A stretch of DNA of 64,000 nt from Pusillibacter faecalis (lineage in GTDB: Bacteria > Bacillota > Clostridia > Oscillospirales > Oscillospiraceae): the NCBI RefSeq assembly GCF_018408705.1, contig NZ_AP023420.1, forward strand, positions 496,001-560,000, given 5' to 3'. Below the pieces are notes generated by a model that was not told the DNA's origin, did not search any database, and was given only the letters and a program-made list of their open reading frames with translations. Shown in pieces: positions 7,379 through 15,909 of this stretch; the first letter of the stretch is position 1, and every line of letters begins with the position of its first letter. The translations under genes and the position numbers were made by a program.

Positions 7379-9177
7379 GCCCGTACCACTCCTTTCCCGA
7401 TACTCCAGCGGTCCCGCCGCTGATTGGCCTCCACCAGCTTTTGATAGGTCGCACAGGAATCCAACAGTTTTTCGTGGGTGCCGGCGCCCACCAGCCGCCC
7501 CCGCTCCATGACCAGGAGCTGATCCGCCCGCTCCACGGTTTTCAGCCGGTGTGCAATCATCAGTACGGTCTTGTTCCGCGCCAACTTTGCAAAGGCGGCC
7601 TGGATCTTGGCCTCGTTCTCAGCGTCGGCGTAGGCGGTTGCCTCGTCCAGAATGACAATGGGCGCGTCCTTCAGAAAGACCCGGGCGATGGCAAGGCGCT
7701 GCTTCTCTCCGCCGGAGAGGTAGGCGTTGTCCCGGCCCACCACAGTCTGATAGCCTTTGGGAAGCGCCTGGATCACCTCGTGGATGCCTGCGTTCTTTGC
7801 CGCCTGTTCTACCTCCGCCATGGTGGCTGCGGTGTTGCCCATACGGATATTGTTCTCAATGGTGTCGGTGAACAGCACGGAGTCCTGAAACACATAGGCC
7901 ACCAGGTCGGCCAGCCGGTCCGGTGGGATGTCCCGGATGTCCACCCCTCCGATTCGGATGCTTCCCGCCTGGGGCTCATAAAAGCGCAGAAGAAGCTGGG
8001 CGAGAGTGGACTTCCCGCCGCCGGAGGGGCCGACCAACCCTGTCACCGTTCCTTGGGGGAGACGGAAAGAGACATGATCCACCACCGGGATGCCTTTGGT
8101 ATAGGCAAACTCCACATTGGAAAATTCCACATCGAAGGCAGTTGGATTTCCGGTTCCCTCCTGATCCGGCTCCGGCTGACGGAGGATGTTGTCCATGCGG
8201 CGGACGCCCTCCAGGATGCGGCTGGAGAGGATCACCATCTGCATCATGTTTTCCAGCGGCTCCTTCAATCCGCCGCCCACCAGAAAGAACAGCAGAATGA
8301 CGGGCAGGAAATCCAGATAGCTGTCTGCCGTGGGGATGAGCAGCAGGGCCGCCGGAAGCAGGAACAAAAGCTGCGCCCCGAAAAAGGCATAATAGGCGCC
8401 CATGGGCCTGGCGTTGGCCCGTGCCGTCCGCTCCACCACATCGGTGAAGTGATTCAGGTCGCCCTCGTACCGGCGGAAGGCGCTGAGGGTCCGGTTGAAC
8501 ACCTTCACCACACTCATGCCGTGGATGTACTCTACCACGGTGCCCTGCATCCGCTCCTGGGCATCGTGAAGTTCTGCTTGAAGGGCCGCCTTGTCCGGCT
8601 GTCTGAGACAGGAGGACAGCATCCAGAGGGAGATGCAGATGGGCAGCAGCGTCACCAGCGCCAGCCTCCAATCCATGAAAAACAGGTACAGCAGGGTGAA
8701 CACCGGCGTGGCTATCGCCGCAGCGATTTCGCACAGATGGTGGGCCAGGAACGCTTCAATCTGGTCGGAGTCATCGGAGACAATCTTTTTGATGGCCCCC
8801 TGGGTGGTGCCGGTAAAGTAGCCGGAGGAGATACGGGAGAGCTTTTCCATCAGCTGGAGGCGCAGTTCATAAATGATCTCATAGGCCGCCGTATGGGAAA
8901 TTGCTGAGGAAGCGTAAGCGCAGACGCCATAGACCAGCGCCGCGCCGAAGGTAATGGCACAGAGGGCAAGAATTTTCCCCTGGTCTGCCTCCGCCGGAGC
9001 CGTGTAATGGGCCAGCAGCTCCACCACCACGCCGTAGATGGTGAAAAACGGCACAATCCGCGCCGCGGAGGAGAGGACAGACAAAAGGCAGGCCAGCGTC
9101 AGCTTGTTTTTCCGCGCACCGGCCAGCTCAAACAGGCGGGCATGGCCCTGTTTTTCTTTTTTCGTTTTTTCTTTCAT
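7375..9177 (-). CDS. Exporter-fold ABC half-transporter, first of a pair (IrtA/YbtP-like)
   Basis: A 600-residue half-transporter with a membrane domain (about 20-325) and an ATPase carrying GPSGGGKST, LSGGEKQR and VILDEATAYADAEN, with the H-loop IAHRL. The D-loop reads YADAEN where the partner has SLDPEN, an asymmetry also seen in the first proteins of the pairs at 31660 and 40965. The ATG at 9177 is the operon start, with the DtxR box 16 bases before it. It probably pairs with the product of 5630. Confidence 0.88.
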   Translation of the reverse strand: MKEKTKKEKQGHARLFELAGARKNKLTLACLLSVLSSAARIVPFFTIYGVVVELLAHYTAPAEADQGKILALCAITFGAALVYGVCAYASSAISHTAAYEIIYELRLQLMEKLSRISSGYFTGTTQGAIKKIVSDDSDQIEAFLAHHLCEIAAAIATPVFTLLYLFFMDWRLALVTLLPICISLWMLSSCLRQPDKAALQAELHDAQERMQGTVVEYIHGMSVVKVFNRTLSAFRRYEGDLNHFTDVVERTARANARPMGAYYAFFGAQLLFLLPAALLLIPTADSYLDFLPVILLFFLVGGGLKEPLENMMQMVILSSRILEGVRRMDNILRQPEPDQEGTGNPTAFDVEFSNVEFAYTKGIPVVDHVSFRLPQGTVTGLVGPSGGGKSTLAQLLLRFYEPQAGSIRIGGVDIRDIPPDRLADLVAYVFQDSVLFTDTIENNIRMGNTAATMAEVEQAAKNAGIHEVIQALPKGYQTVVGRDNAYLSGGEKQRLAIARVFLKDAPIVILDEATAYADAENEAKIQAAFAKLARNKTVLMIAHRLKTVERADQLLVMERGRLVGAGTHEKLLDSCATYQKLVEANQRRDRWSIGKGVVRA

Positions 9178-9192
9178 ATGGGTCGCTCCTCG

Positions 9193-9208
9193 ATTAGCAA
9201 TAACTAAC
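9193..9208 (-). promoter_or_regulatory. DtxR-type operator of the ABC pair
   Basis: On the plus strand ATTAG-CAATAA-CTAAC, one mismatch from the perfect box, directly before the first half-transporter and after the 3' end of a TetR gene. Confidence 0.7.
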
Positions 9209-9232
9209 TTCCGCTGAAAAAGAAAGACGCGC

Positions 9233-9841
9233 TCAGGCGTCCTCCTTGAAAATCAAAGAAAACAACAGTTCGTAGATCCGCTCCAGCGTGCGGTCCAGGG
9301 CGTCGGTGTGCAGGGACTCCCGGTTGACCTTAGCCATAGCCATGATTTTGATGAGATTGGCTGCTACATGGAGGTCCACATCCTGCCGCACTCCCTCCAT
9401 GTGATCCAGCAGGCCGTGCAGGATTTGGGCCTCCCGCTGGTCATAGTCGGCATCATCCGGGGTCACGCATTCCGGTGAGGATGCACGGCGGAGTTTTTCC
9501 ATATCCTCCACAGTTAGGTACTGGTAGATACTGTTTTGGCTGAACACAATCAGTTTCAGATACTCTTTTCCCTCGGCGGCGGTCATCTTCTCCCGGCCGT
9601 TCAGAAGGGTTTCAAAATGCTGCTTCACCCGGTCCCGTTGGTACTCCATGATGCCGGTGACAAATTCCTCCTTGGAGGAAAAGAAGTTGTAAAAGGTGCT
9701 CTTGCCCAGCCCGGCGGCTTGGGTGATCTTCTCCACCGAGGCGTGGGTCATGCCATACTGCTTGATAAGCTCGAAGCCCGCGTCCAGCATTTTGACACGC
9801 AGCTCCTCCCTATCGGTGATACTGAAAATTTTAGGTGACAT
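9233..9841 (-). CDS. TetR/AcrR-family transcriptional regulator
   Basis: A 202-residue TetR-type regulator with an N-terminal helix-turn-helix (AAGLGKSTFYNFFSSKEEF, about residues 40-60). It lacks the CCSxGTKY motif of the other TetR proteins here, so its ligand domain is different. The ATG at 9841 follows GGAGGGG. It sits upstream of the ABC pair and probably controls it together with the box at 9193. It has its own promoter and palindromic operator. Confidence 0.88.
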   Translation of the reverse strand: MSPKIFSITDREELRVKMLDAGFELIKQYGMTHASVEKITQAAGLGKSTFYNFFSSKEEFVTGIMEYQRDRVKQHFETLLNGREKMTAAEGKEYLKLIVFSQNSIYQYLTVEDMEKLRRASSPECVTPDDADYDQREAQILHGLLDHMEGVRQDVDLHVAANLIKIMAMAKVNRESLHTDALDRTLERIYELLFSLIFKEDA

Positions 9842-9852
9842 TGTGCCCCTCC

Positions 9853-9916
9853 TTTGCGACTGTTATTTTATATTTGGTCGCAAAACAAGAATAGCAGACA
9901 TGGATGCAGTTGTCAA
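9853..9916 (-). promoter_or_regulatory. Promoter and palindromic operator of the TetR gene
   Basis: TTGACA (9911-9916), 17 bases and TATTCT (9888-9893) on the minus strand. The perfect inverted repeat TTTGCGAC-N16-GTCGCAAA (9853-9884) lies just downstream, a likely autorepression site. Confidence 0.7.
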
Positions 9917-9981
9917 CAGAATAAAGAATTTTTTTCTGAAAATGGTCTTTATTTTATAAACCTCATGCCTGATATACATAA

Positions 9982-10014
9982 AAAACCGCAGCCATCTGAG
10001 ACAGCCGCGGTTTT
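9982..10014. terminator. Terminator hairpin after the hydrolase operon
   Basis: AAAACCGC/GCGGTTTT stem with A and T tails, 13 bases beyond the last hydrolase stop. Confidence 0.75.
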
Positions 10015-10026
10015 ATAAATCAGCCG

Positions 10027-11187
10027 TTATTGTAACAACCGGTTATTCCAATTCAGGATCAGGTCTAGGATATATTGAGGATTTCCCATATTGCAGTGGG
10101 CTTGGCCGTGGATGGCTGCGCCGGGCACTGCGAACTCCAGTGTGCGAGCGCTTTTCAGCAGGTCAATTTCTTCTTTATAGAGATCAAAGCCAACCATCAG
10201 ATCTTCTCTGGCGCTAATGAGCAATACATCCTGTGTAATCTGGTCGGCCACAGGCTCAATGGTAAATGCCTTAGCCCTTTGCAAATACTCGTAGACATCC
10301 GCCGTCCCGTAGGCATAGTTCGCGTGCTGGATAGACCAGCGGAAGAGTGGATTTTGCTCGGAGAGCCCTGTATAAAGGGCAAGGACCTTCTCACGCTGTT
10401 TTTCAGACAGCAACTGTTCCAGTGTTGTACGGATTTCTGCCGGCTTGTCCGCCATCAGCGCTCCATAGATGCTGGGCAGGACGCACCAGGCAACAACTCT
10501 CCGGATACGCGGTTCCATAGCAGCCGCCCGCATGGCGAGTTCGCCGCCTAGGGAGACGCCCACAATGGTGACATCCTCCGCACCGTAAAAGTCCAATACC
10601 GCGCCCACCGGCTTCTCCCACTCCGGCGTAAAAGTCAAACCGGACTTCCGCAGTGCAGCCCCCTGTCCGGGGCCCTCAAAGGCCAGAATTTCATAGCCAC
10701 CCCGGGCCAGATAGAGCAGGAGGTCTGTGAATTCCTCCAGAAGCGAGTCGTTGCCGCCGTGGAACAGGATGGTCCCCCGCTTGTCTCCGGAGGGCGTGAT
10801 CCGCCAGCATGGGAGTGTGCCGCTTTCATAGGGAACCTCATCCCGGTGAATGGGGCCGCCCTGGGGGCTGAAAAGGTGGGCAAAATTGGCATAGAACAGT
10901 TCCTGGGCCCGGTCATAGACATCTCGGCTCTCCGGCGTGTCCGGCACCATAAAAAACTCTGCCATACGGAGGTAACCCGCCGCCGCGGCCCAGTCCTTCC
11001 GCCGTTCTGCCTGATAGGATAACTCCTTTAACACTCGCTCCCAGGATGCAAAATCTGTGATCTCCTTTCCCCTGGCCGCCACCTCTGCCGGATCTCCGTG
11101 GTTCCACAGGACAACCCGATTGAGTTGAAAGTTATAGAGCGGACTGTTATTGAACTGATAACTGCCGCTGAGGAATTCGTTTGACAT
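10027..11187 (-). CDS. Alpha/beta hydrolase, FrsA/DUF1100-like
   Basis: A 386-residue hydrolase with a helical N-terminal region and a C-terminal alpha/beta fold. Visible features are the oxyanion strand ILFHGGNDS, the nucleophile elbow GVSLGGE and a late acid/His pair (SAREDLMVG and HGQAHCNMG). I chose the ATG at 11187 because AAAGGGG precedes it and upstream codons run into the AraC gene. It is the last gene of a DtxR-box operon with two other hydrolases. It may cleave an imported chelator, such as an ester or amide siderophore, but that is inference. Confidence 0.82.
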   Translation of the reverse strand: MSNEFLSGSYQFNNSPLYNFQLNRVVLWNHGDPAEVAARGKEITDFASWERVLKELSYQAERRKDWAAAAGYLRMAEFFMVPDTPESRDVYDRAQELFYANFAHLFSPQGGPIHRDEVPYESGTLPCWRITPSGDKRGTILFHGGNDSLLEEFTDLLLYLARGGYEILAFEGPGQGAALRKSGLTFTPEWEKPVGAVLDFYGAEDVTIVGVSLGGELAMRAAAMEPRIRRVVAWCVLPSIYGALMADKPAEIRTTLEQLLSEKQREKVLALYTGLSEQNPLFRWSIQHANYAYGTADVYEYLQRAKAFTIEPVADQITQDVLLISAREDLMVGFDLYKEEIDLLKSARTLEFAVPGAAIHGQAHCNMGNPQYILDLILNWNNRLLQ

Positions 11188-11225
11188 GAAAATACCCCTT
11201 TCTTGGATCAGATGGGGGCATTGTA

Positions 11226-12023
11226 TCACAGCAGGTCCGCAGGGTACTTCTGTCTATCTGCTGTTTTGTGGTCCAGGGTATCGTAGGAGCCCGAAACAAT
11301 CTCCTTTACATAGGACATGGAGAGCCCCAGCAGATTTTGACTGGTATCTGCCATGTGGGAAGGTGTGGCAAAGCCCGCGGCCATGCAGGCTTCTGTGAGG
11401 GTCATCCCCTCCTGCATCCGGTAAAAAGCCCGTTCCAGTTTCAGGTTTGCCAGATAGAGTCGCGGGGAGATCCCGGTCTCCTGGTGAAACAGATGAGTCA
11501 GACGGCTGGGTGACAGATGAACAGCTTGAGCCACCTCCTGGATAGTTACCGCCTCCAGTGCCTGAGCCCGTTTCATATAGGCGGCGGCAGCCAGCACTCG
11601 GCTGTCCTCCTCTGGCGGCACCAGTTTCTCCAGACCCAGCAGATTCCCGGTACCCTTCGCCGCCCGTACAGCCTCCTCCTCTGTGCGGACATTCTGCCAT
11701 AAACCGCTGACTGCAGCCGCAGTTTCCTTTCCCAAGGAACGGCAAGACATTCCCTGCAGGAGCACGTACTTGACGAATCGGGCCATGGGGGTCAGTTCAT
11801 CGATGAAAATCACAAGGAGGTCGGCGTCTGTACGGACTGTATGGACGACATTGGAGGCAATGGCAATGCCTGTGGCCTGCATGTGTTTTCCGTCTATCTC
11901 GGTGATGAAAGGCCCATCCAGCCCGATCAAAACATGGGCGGCGAAGTGCCGGTGCGGACGGGGATTTTGATAGGCGGCCCGAATATAATAGCAGTCCTGT
12001 ATGCAAAAAACAAATGGAGGCAT
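11226..12023 (-). CDS. AraC-family transcriptional regulator
   Basis: A 265-residue regulator with a cupin-like N-terminal sensor and a C-terminal AraC double helix-turn-helix (IQEVAQAVHLSPSRLTHLF, then the second motif around MTLTEACMAAGFATPSHM). The ATG at 12023 follows AGAAGGGA. It lies inside the hydrolase operon, between the esterase at 12035 and the FrsA-like gene, so it probably provides substrate-dependent control of this operon. It is distinct in sequence from the five other AraC proteins here. Confidence 0.88.
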   Translation of the reverse strand: MPPFVFCIQDCYYIRAAYQNPRPHRHFAAHVLIGLDGPFITEIDGKHMQATGIAIASNVVHTVRTDADLLVIFIDELTPMARFVKYVLLQGMSCRSLGKETAAAVSGLWQNVRTEEEAVRAAKGTGNLLGLEKLVPPEEDSRVLAAAAYMKRAQALEAVTIQEVAQAVHLSPSRLTHLFHQETGISPRLYLANLKLERAFYRMQEGMTLTEACMAAGFATPSHMADTSQNLLGLSMSYVKEIVSGSYDTLDHKTADRQKYPADLL

Positions 12024-12034
12024 GGTGTCCCTTC

Positions 12035-12937
12035 TCAGCGCAATAGCCCTATAATTTCTTCGCGGGCCTGACGCCCCTCTGGAAACCACTCCACCATTGC
12101 ATAGCAGTGGCACATTCCCGGGGCGATGGTCATGGTGTAGGGGACATTCGCCGCTTTGCAGGCATCGGCAAAAGACTCCGCCACTACAGAGAGAACTTCA
12201 TCCCCACCATAGTAGAAGTGAACCGGCGGCAAGCCGGTAAAATCCCCCTTGGGACCAGAGAGCATATAGACAGGTACCGGCTGTCCCTTTGTCATAATCT
12301 TCCGATCCGTCTCCATAAAGGCGGCATCCACCATCACGTCGCGGCTGTTCAACGCCTGCATCTCCGCCCGCTCCTTTTGAGAACTGGGAATACTGCCGGG
12401 CGACACCGCGATAACCTGTCGGGGCATCCCCGTCGGCCTGTTCAGCGCATTGAGGTGAAGCGGAAGCCCGACAGCCAGTGCGCCGCCGGAGGAAAAGCCC
12501 ACCAGCGAGATGTGCTCCGCCCCGTAGCACTCTGCCATCTCCCGGTAGCATTGAAGCACCATCTCATAGGTTTCTGTGATACAGTGGTCTGTACAGAGCG
12601 GATAGTATGGGAACCAGCAGTCGGAGCCGCTGCGGACAGCAAAATCCCGCGCTGTCTTAATATCGCCCTGGTCAGGACCGACGATCATCCCACCTCCGAA
12701 CAAGTACAGGATCGCCTTTTTTGTCCTCTTTTGTCCCAATTGAATGGTAAGGCAGTGATATTGCCCCAGGATCAATCGATCACCGTAGACTGCTTTATGA
12801 TCTTTTGGCATCTGGAACTGCCGTCTGCGGTTCATCCCGCGCACTTTCTCCAGCAGTTCTTCCTCCGGCAGCGCGAACAGCTTTTTCGTCCCGGCGGCCC
12901 GGAGCGCTGCAGAAGCCAGTTTGTATCGAATGCTCAT
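12035..12937 (-). CDS. Alpha/beta hydrolase, HSL/acetyl-esterase-like
   Basis: A 300-residue esterase of the hormone-sensitive-lipase type. It has the oxyanion loop FGGGMIVGPDQGD (usual HGGG, with Phe replacing His), the nucleophile elbow GFSSGG, and an acid plus His near the end (PGMCHCYAM). The ATG at 12937 follows GGAGAG. It is the second gene of the box-controlled operon starting at 13749. The Phe for His change in the oxyanion motif may alter activity. Substrate unknown. Confidence 0.82.
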   Translation of the reverse strand: MSIRYKLASAALRAAGTKKLFALPEEELLEKVRGMNRRRQFQMPKDHKAVYGDRLILGQYHCLTIQLGQKRTKKAILYLFGGGMIVGPDQGDIKTARDFAVRSGSDCWFPYYPLCTDHCITETYEMVLQCYREMAECYGAEHISLVGFSSGGALAVGLPLHLNALNRPTGMPRQVIAVSPGSIPSSQKERAEMQALNSRDVMVDAAFMETDRKIMTKGQPVPVYMLSGPKGDFTGLPPVHFYYGGDEVLSVVAESFADACKAANVPYTMTIAPGMCHCYAMVEWFPEGRQAREEIIGLLR

Positions 12938-12954
12938 ATCAACTTTCTCTCCTT

Positions 12955-13749
12955 TTATACATTGTCCGACTGGAGCAATTCCGCCATCAATCTGTCCGTG
13001 ATTGCGGGAGATGCGTGTTCTTCCCCCTCCAGTTTGATGATGCGGGCATGGGGAAGCCTTTTGACGGTCTCCACCATGGCGCCATAAGGCACCTCGGAAT
13101 CAGCTGTCCCGTGTAGTAATACTACCGGACATCGCACCTCAGATAACTCAAATCCCCAAGGTGCTTCCTGTAGTTTAGCTTCCTGACCGATATTCCGGAG
13201 ATCGCCGCCCATAGAGTCCCGGAAGTCTCGCCCTTGCAAGGCCGCCTCGGGAAAGAGGGGAAGATAACTGTCATATAAAGCCTGCCCCACCTCTTGCCGT
13301 GACATGCCGCGGAACGCATGATAGAGCGCCGCCTCCTGAGCCGGATATTGCGCCAGAATATTTGGGAAGCAGACCGCAGGTATGCCGCTGTTGATATAGA
13401 CAGTACCGATTCGATCAGGGTAGAGGGCCGCCAGACTATACGCATAAGGTGCGCCGGCGGAGATGCCCACGATGTCAAAGCTCTGGAGACCCAGGTGATC
13501 CCAAAATTCAGTCAGCAGCCGGCCCCAGTCGGCTACGCAGTCCATATCGAAGTAGTCGGAGTCTCCATAACCAGGGCGGGCAAGAGCGATTACCCTCATG
13601 GGCAGTCCGCAAAGAGACCCCTCCATTCCCTCTGAACATATGCTTCCCACCAAGCCGTGAAGCAAGAGTACCGGCTTGCCCGTTGATGTCCCATATTCCG
13701 CATAGGACAGACTTGCATCATTGGGAAGCTGAAAAGAGCCTAAACGCAT
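12955..13749 (-). CDS. Alpha/beta hydrolase (classical fold)
   Basis: A 264-residue hydrolase with LLLHGLVGS (oxyanion), GISAGAPYA (nucleophile Ser), HGTADSEVP (acid) and EGEEHASP (His), the normal catalytic order. The ATG at 13749 follows GGAGG. Longer starts would cross the promoter. It is the first gene of the operon, directly behind a consensus promoter and DtxR-type box. An esterase or lactonase acting on an iron chelator is one possible role, as with Fes, IroD and IroE, but the fold alone does not show it. Confidence 0.85.
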   Translation of the reverse strand: MRLGSFQLPNDASLSYAEYGTSTGKPVLLLHGLVGSICSEGMEGSLCGLPMRVIALARPGYGDSDYFDMDCVADWGRLLTEFWDHLGLQSFDIVGISAGAPYAYSLAALYPDRIGTVYINSGIPAVCFPNILAQYPAQEAALYHAFRGMSRQEVGQALYDSYLPLFPEAALQGRDFRDSMGGDLRNIGQEAKLQEAPWGFELSEVRCPVVLLHGTADSEVPYGAMVETVKRLPHARIIKLEGEEHASPAITDRLMAELLQSDNV

Positions 13750-13793
13750 ATCGTTCCTCCATTTCCCTGATTGTAAATTAGCGCTTCTATGTA

Positions 13794-13841
13794 GTTTGCT
13801 ATGGCTAACCGAAGTATAACACGCAAACTGTGGAGCGTCAA
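13794..13841 (-). promoter_or_regulatory. Promoter with DtxR-type box for the hydrolase-AraC operon
   Basis: Minus strand: TTGACG (13836-13841), 17 bases and TATACT (13813-13818). Two to three bases downstream comes the box, GTTAG-CCATAG-CAAAC on that strand (13794-13809), covering the expected start site. One arm has a single mismatch. Confidence 0.75.
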
Positions 13842-13885
13842 TCACATACCTTTCCTTTTTATCTGCTGTAAATCTCTGCCCGCTC

Positions 13886-13922
13886 AAAAACGCAATTACC
13901 CATCAAAGATAACTGCGTTTTT
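13886..13922. terminator. Hairpin with A and T tails
   Basis: AAAAACGCA/TGCGTTTTT stem in the spacer between the divergent hydrolase operon and the small gene at 14050. It has terminator form in both directions but no gene ends immediately beside it. It may block antisense or read-through transcription. Confidence 0.5.
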
Positions 13923-13984
13923 TGCGGAAGGGTTTCTTGGGTGCATGAGGCAACTCGAACTTACCATATTTTGAGGAAATTTGA

Positions 13985-14013
13985 TTGACAAAGGATCTTT
14001 GCCGCATTATCAT
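13985..14013 (+). promoter_or_regulatory. Promoter of the 65-residue gene
   Basis: TTGACA (13985-13990), 17 bases and TATCAT (14008-14013), about 37 bases before the ATG at 14050. Confidence 0.75.
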
Positions 14014-14049
14014 AAACATATCTTCTGATCACGAAAGGATGTACCTCTT

Positions 14050-14247
14050 ATGGCTGCTCGTACTGTAGAAGAACGCATCGCAATCATCGATGAAAAAATC
14101 TCCAAAAAGAAAGCTGATATTAAAGTTCTGGAGGCCCAAAAGCAAAAGTTGCTCCATCCTGTTACCATGAAAACTGTAATGGAAAAAGCAAAAGCCTCCG
14201 GCCTCTCTCCAGAGGAGATCGCAGAAAAACTCGGTCTTGAAATGTGA
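14050..14247 (+). CDS. Small conserved coiled-coil protein, function unknown
   Basis: A 65-residue, charged protein. The N-terminal half (IAIIDEKISKKKADIKVLEAQKQ) should form a coiled coil. The C-terminal SPEEIAEKLGLEM looks like a short helix-turn-helix of the H-NS/MucR-like C-terminal kind. It has GAAAGGA upstream, its own consensus promoter and a strong terminator, so it is a single-gene unit. I do not recognise a function. Confidence 0.8.
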   Translation: MAARTVEERIAIIDEKISKKKADIKVLEAQKQKLLHPVTMKTVMEKAKASGLSPEEIAEKLGLEM

Positions 14248-14260
14248 TCCGAAAATATTG

Positions 14261-14291
14261 AACGGCTGACGCCTTCTCCGCGTCAGCCGTT
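14261..14291 (+). terminator. Terminator of the 65-residue gene
   Basis: AACGGCTGACGC/GCGTCAGCCGTT stem, 13 bases after the stop, followed by TTATG. Confidence 0.8.
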
Positions 14292-14350
14292 TATGTATAT
14301 GTAGGTGCCAGATATGTGTCCATATTAGTGTCAAGCCGGTGGATATAAAA

Positions 14351-14378
14351 ATCCAGCAGGGGCTTCCCCTTGCTGGAT
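14351..14378 (-). terminator. Terminator for the minus-strand small genes
   Basis: ATCCAGCA/TGCTGGAT stem with a GGGG/CCCC inner part, followed on the minus strand by TTTTATATC. Confidence 0.7.
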
Positions 14379-14457
14379 CTCTTGTTTCAGTCAATGGCTC
14401 AGTCCGCTTCGCAGACGGTGTCCCGCTCCCTCTCTTTTGATGGAAAAATAATCACAG

Positions 14458-14646
14458 CTACTCACAGAGCATTAAAAAGTCCTCTGCGACCATAGCTTGT
14501 ACAATCTCGTGGAAACGCTGATCCCCCCATTCGTTGGAGAGAACCGGCCGGCCGAGCTTCTCTTGGACATATGCTTCTATCAAATCCATGTCACACATCC
14601 GGATGCCGGTATATGCGGAAACGATTACGCGCTCTTTTGTTGTCAT
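14458..14646 (-). CDS. Small protein resembling DUF7736-type domains
   Basis: A 62-residue protein beginning TTKERVIVSAYTGIRMCD and followed by EAYVQEKLGRPVLSNEW. This layout (short beta strand, GxxMC, helix with GRPV) resembles small phage-linked or housekeeping domains annotated as DUF7736. It has GGGAGTGAG before the ATG and a terminator behind it. Function unknown. It is probably transcribed with the membrane protein at 14681. Confidence 0.6.
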   Translation of the reverse strand: MTTKERVIVSAYTGIRMCDMDLIEAYVQEKLGRPVLSNEWGDQRFHEIVQAMVAEDFLMLCE

Positions 14647-14680
14647 AAACGGCTCTCACTCCCCGCTCAGTCACAAATCT

Positions 14681-15316
14681 CTAATCATTTTTGGGAACTA
14701 GTAGCCCCGGATGCTCACTTTGATATTCCAGCACCTGCTCCGTGTAGTCGGCCAGTACCAGCTTCAAATAGTCCTCGTCTGTTTCCCAGGAGTCGTTATT
14801 CAAAATGACTTCCAAAGCACCCTTTTCCGCTGCCTCCCGCTCCTCAGCGGTGCAGGATTCCAACGTCTGGCCTTCCAGCCGATCCAACAGCTCTTGTTCA
14901 TAGGTCTTTCGACAGCCGATCAGAACGTCGTTTACAAAGTGCAGATCAAGCTGGACGCCCCCATACACAAAACTGAGCTGCCGGTCCGTGATCCCGGCGC
15001 TGGTCGCGGTGATCCCGTCCACATATCCGGTCTCCGAATTGTATTTGACCACATGGAGCTCTAAATTATCGGGATTGGAGCCGCCCTGCTGTTCTTCCGA
15101 TTTCGCATCAATCATGGCCTGCTCAATGAGGTCGATATATACGCCGTCGTAAGTCAGGTCTGCGTTCACCACTGTAAATGGTTCGGCTGGATCCGGAGTC
15201 AGGTCCGCCACAGCCCTCCAATACACAAATGTTCCGCCAGCCACTACGATAAGCAGAAAAAGCGCCACGGCAAGCAGAAAAAGCGCCACGGCCAACAAGA
15301 TTTTTTCTTTTTTCAT
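14681..15316 (-). CDS. Membrane-anchored hypothetical protein
   Basis: A 211-residue protein with one N-terminal membrane helix (about residues 6-35) and an exported, acidic C-terminal domain. The ATG at 15316 has AAGGAGA upstream, better placed than the ATG at 15334. Part of the helix, VALFLLA, is doubled by a 21-base tandem repeat. I do not recognise the extracellular domain. The downstream small gene at 14458 may be in the same transcript. Confidence 0.7.
   Translation of the reverse strand: MKKEKILLAVALFLLAVALFLLIVVAGGTFVYWRAVADLTPDPAEPFTVVNADLTYDGVYIDLIEQAMIDAKSEEQQGGSNPDNLELHVVKYNSETGYVDGITATSAGITDRQLSFVYGGVQLDLHFVNDVLIGCRKTYEQELLDRLEGQTLESCTAEEREAAEKGALEVILNNDSWETDEDYLKLVLADYTEQVLEYQSEHPGLLVPKND
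15251..15292. repeat. Two perfect tandem copies of a 21-base unit
   Basis: Units at 15251-15271 and 15272-15292 are identical. They lie in frame inside the membrane helix of the protein at 14681 and lengthen it by seven residues. Confidence 0.9.
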
Positions 15317-15560
15317 AAAGGTCTCCTTATCCACTTGAAAATTCTAATAGATGGATTATAGCATCGCTGTGCAAAATACGTCCAATAAATTTCCTTCATA
15401 AAAGATTCCATTTATGCCATGGGTTCACACCGCCTCTTGACAGGTGTCCGGGAGCCTCTTACATGCACGAGATGCAAGAAAAAATTGCGGTGGACACGTT
15501 GAGCAGGAAGAAATCTTGATTTTCTGCCGGTCTTTCTATATAATCGCATCGGTGATTGTC

Positions 15561-15845
15561 ATGTACAGGATGAGCCTGAAATGCTGCCCGAAGTGCAAGA
15601 AGGTTTTTATTGCGGAGCCTTATCAGAAGATCTGTGGGGAGTGCAAGGAGCAAAGACGAATAAAGCAATATCTCAGGACGCATAAGCAGCTGGCTCCATT
15701 TGAAGATTATACAAAGCCGCTGCTCAAAATCCAATGTATCATCTGCGAAACAGAAACGCCGCTCCGTAAGTCGCGCTGCAGGTTGTACTGCAGGAAATGC
15801 GGAGCGCTCATCTATGATCCCGCTATCGATAAGGTTCCGGTTTAG
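15561..15845 (+). CDS. Small zinc-ribbon-like protein, uncertain
   Basis: A 94-residue basic protein with four Cys pairs (CPKC, CGEC, CIIC, CRKC), suggesting two zinc-binding knuckles. The ribosome site is poor for both ATGs (15561 and 15570), and the frame is open upstream to 15444, so the start is unsure. No clear family. It may be a relic of a mobile or regulatory gene. Confidence 0.45.
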   Translation: MYRMSLKCCPKCKKVFIAEPYQKICGECKEQRRIKQYLRTHKQLAPFEDYTKPLLKIQCIICETETPLRKSRCRLYCRKCGALIYDPAIDKVPV

Positions 15846-15909
15846 ATGTTTCCAGTTTTGTTTTCAGGATGCCAGGGTGAAAGATTGATGGGAGGAGTGC
15901 AGGTGTCTG

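Noticed and set aside
14029..14394. A 121-codon minus-strand frame
   Set aside because: It lies opposite a well-supported small gene with promoter and terminator, crosses two terminator hairpins and has no protein-like motif.
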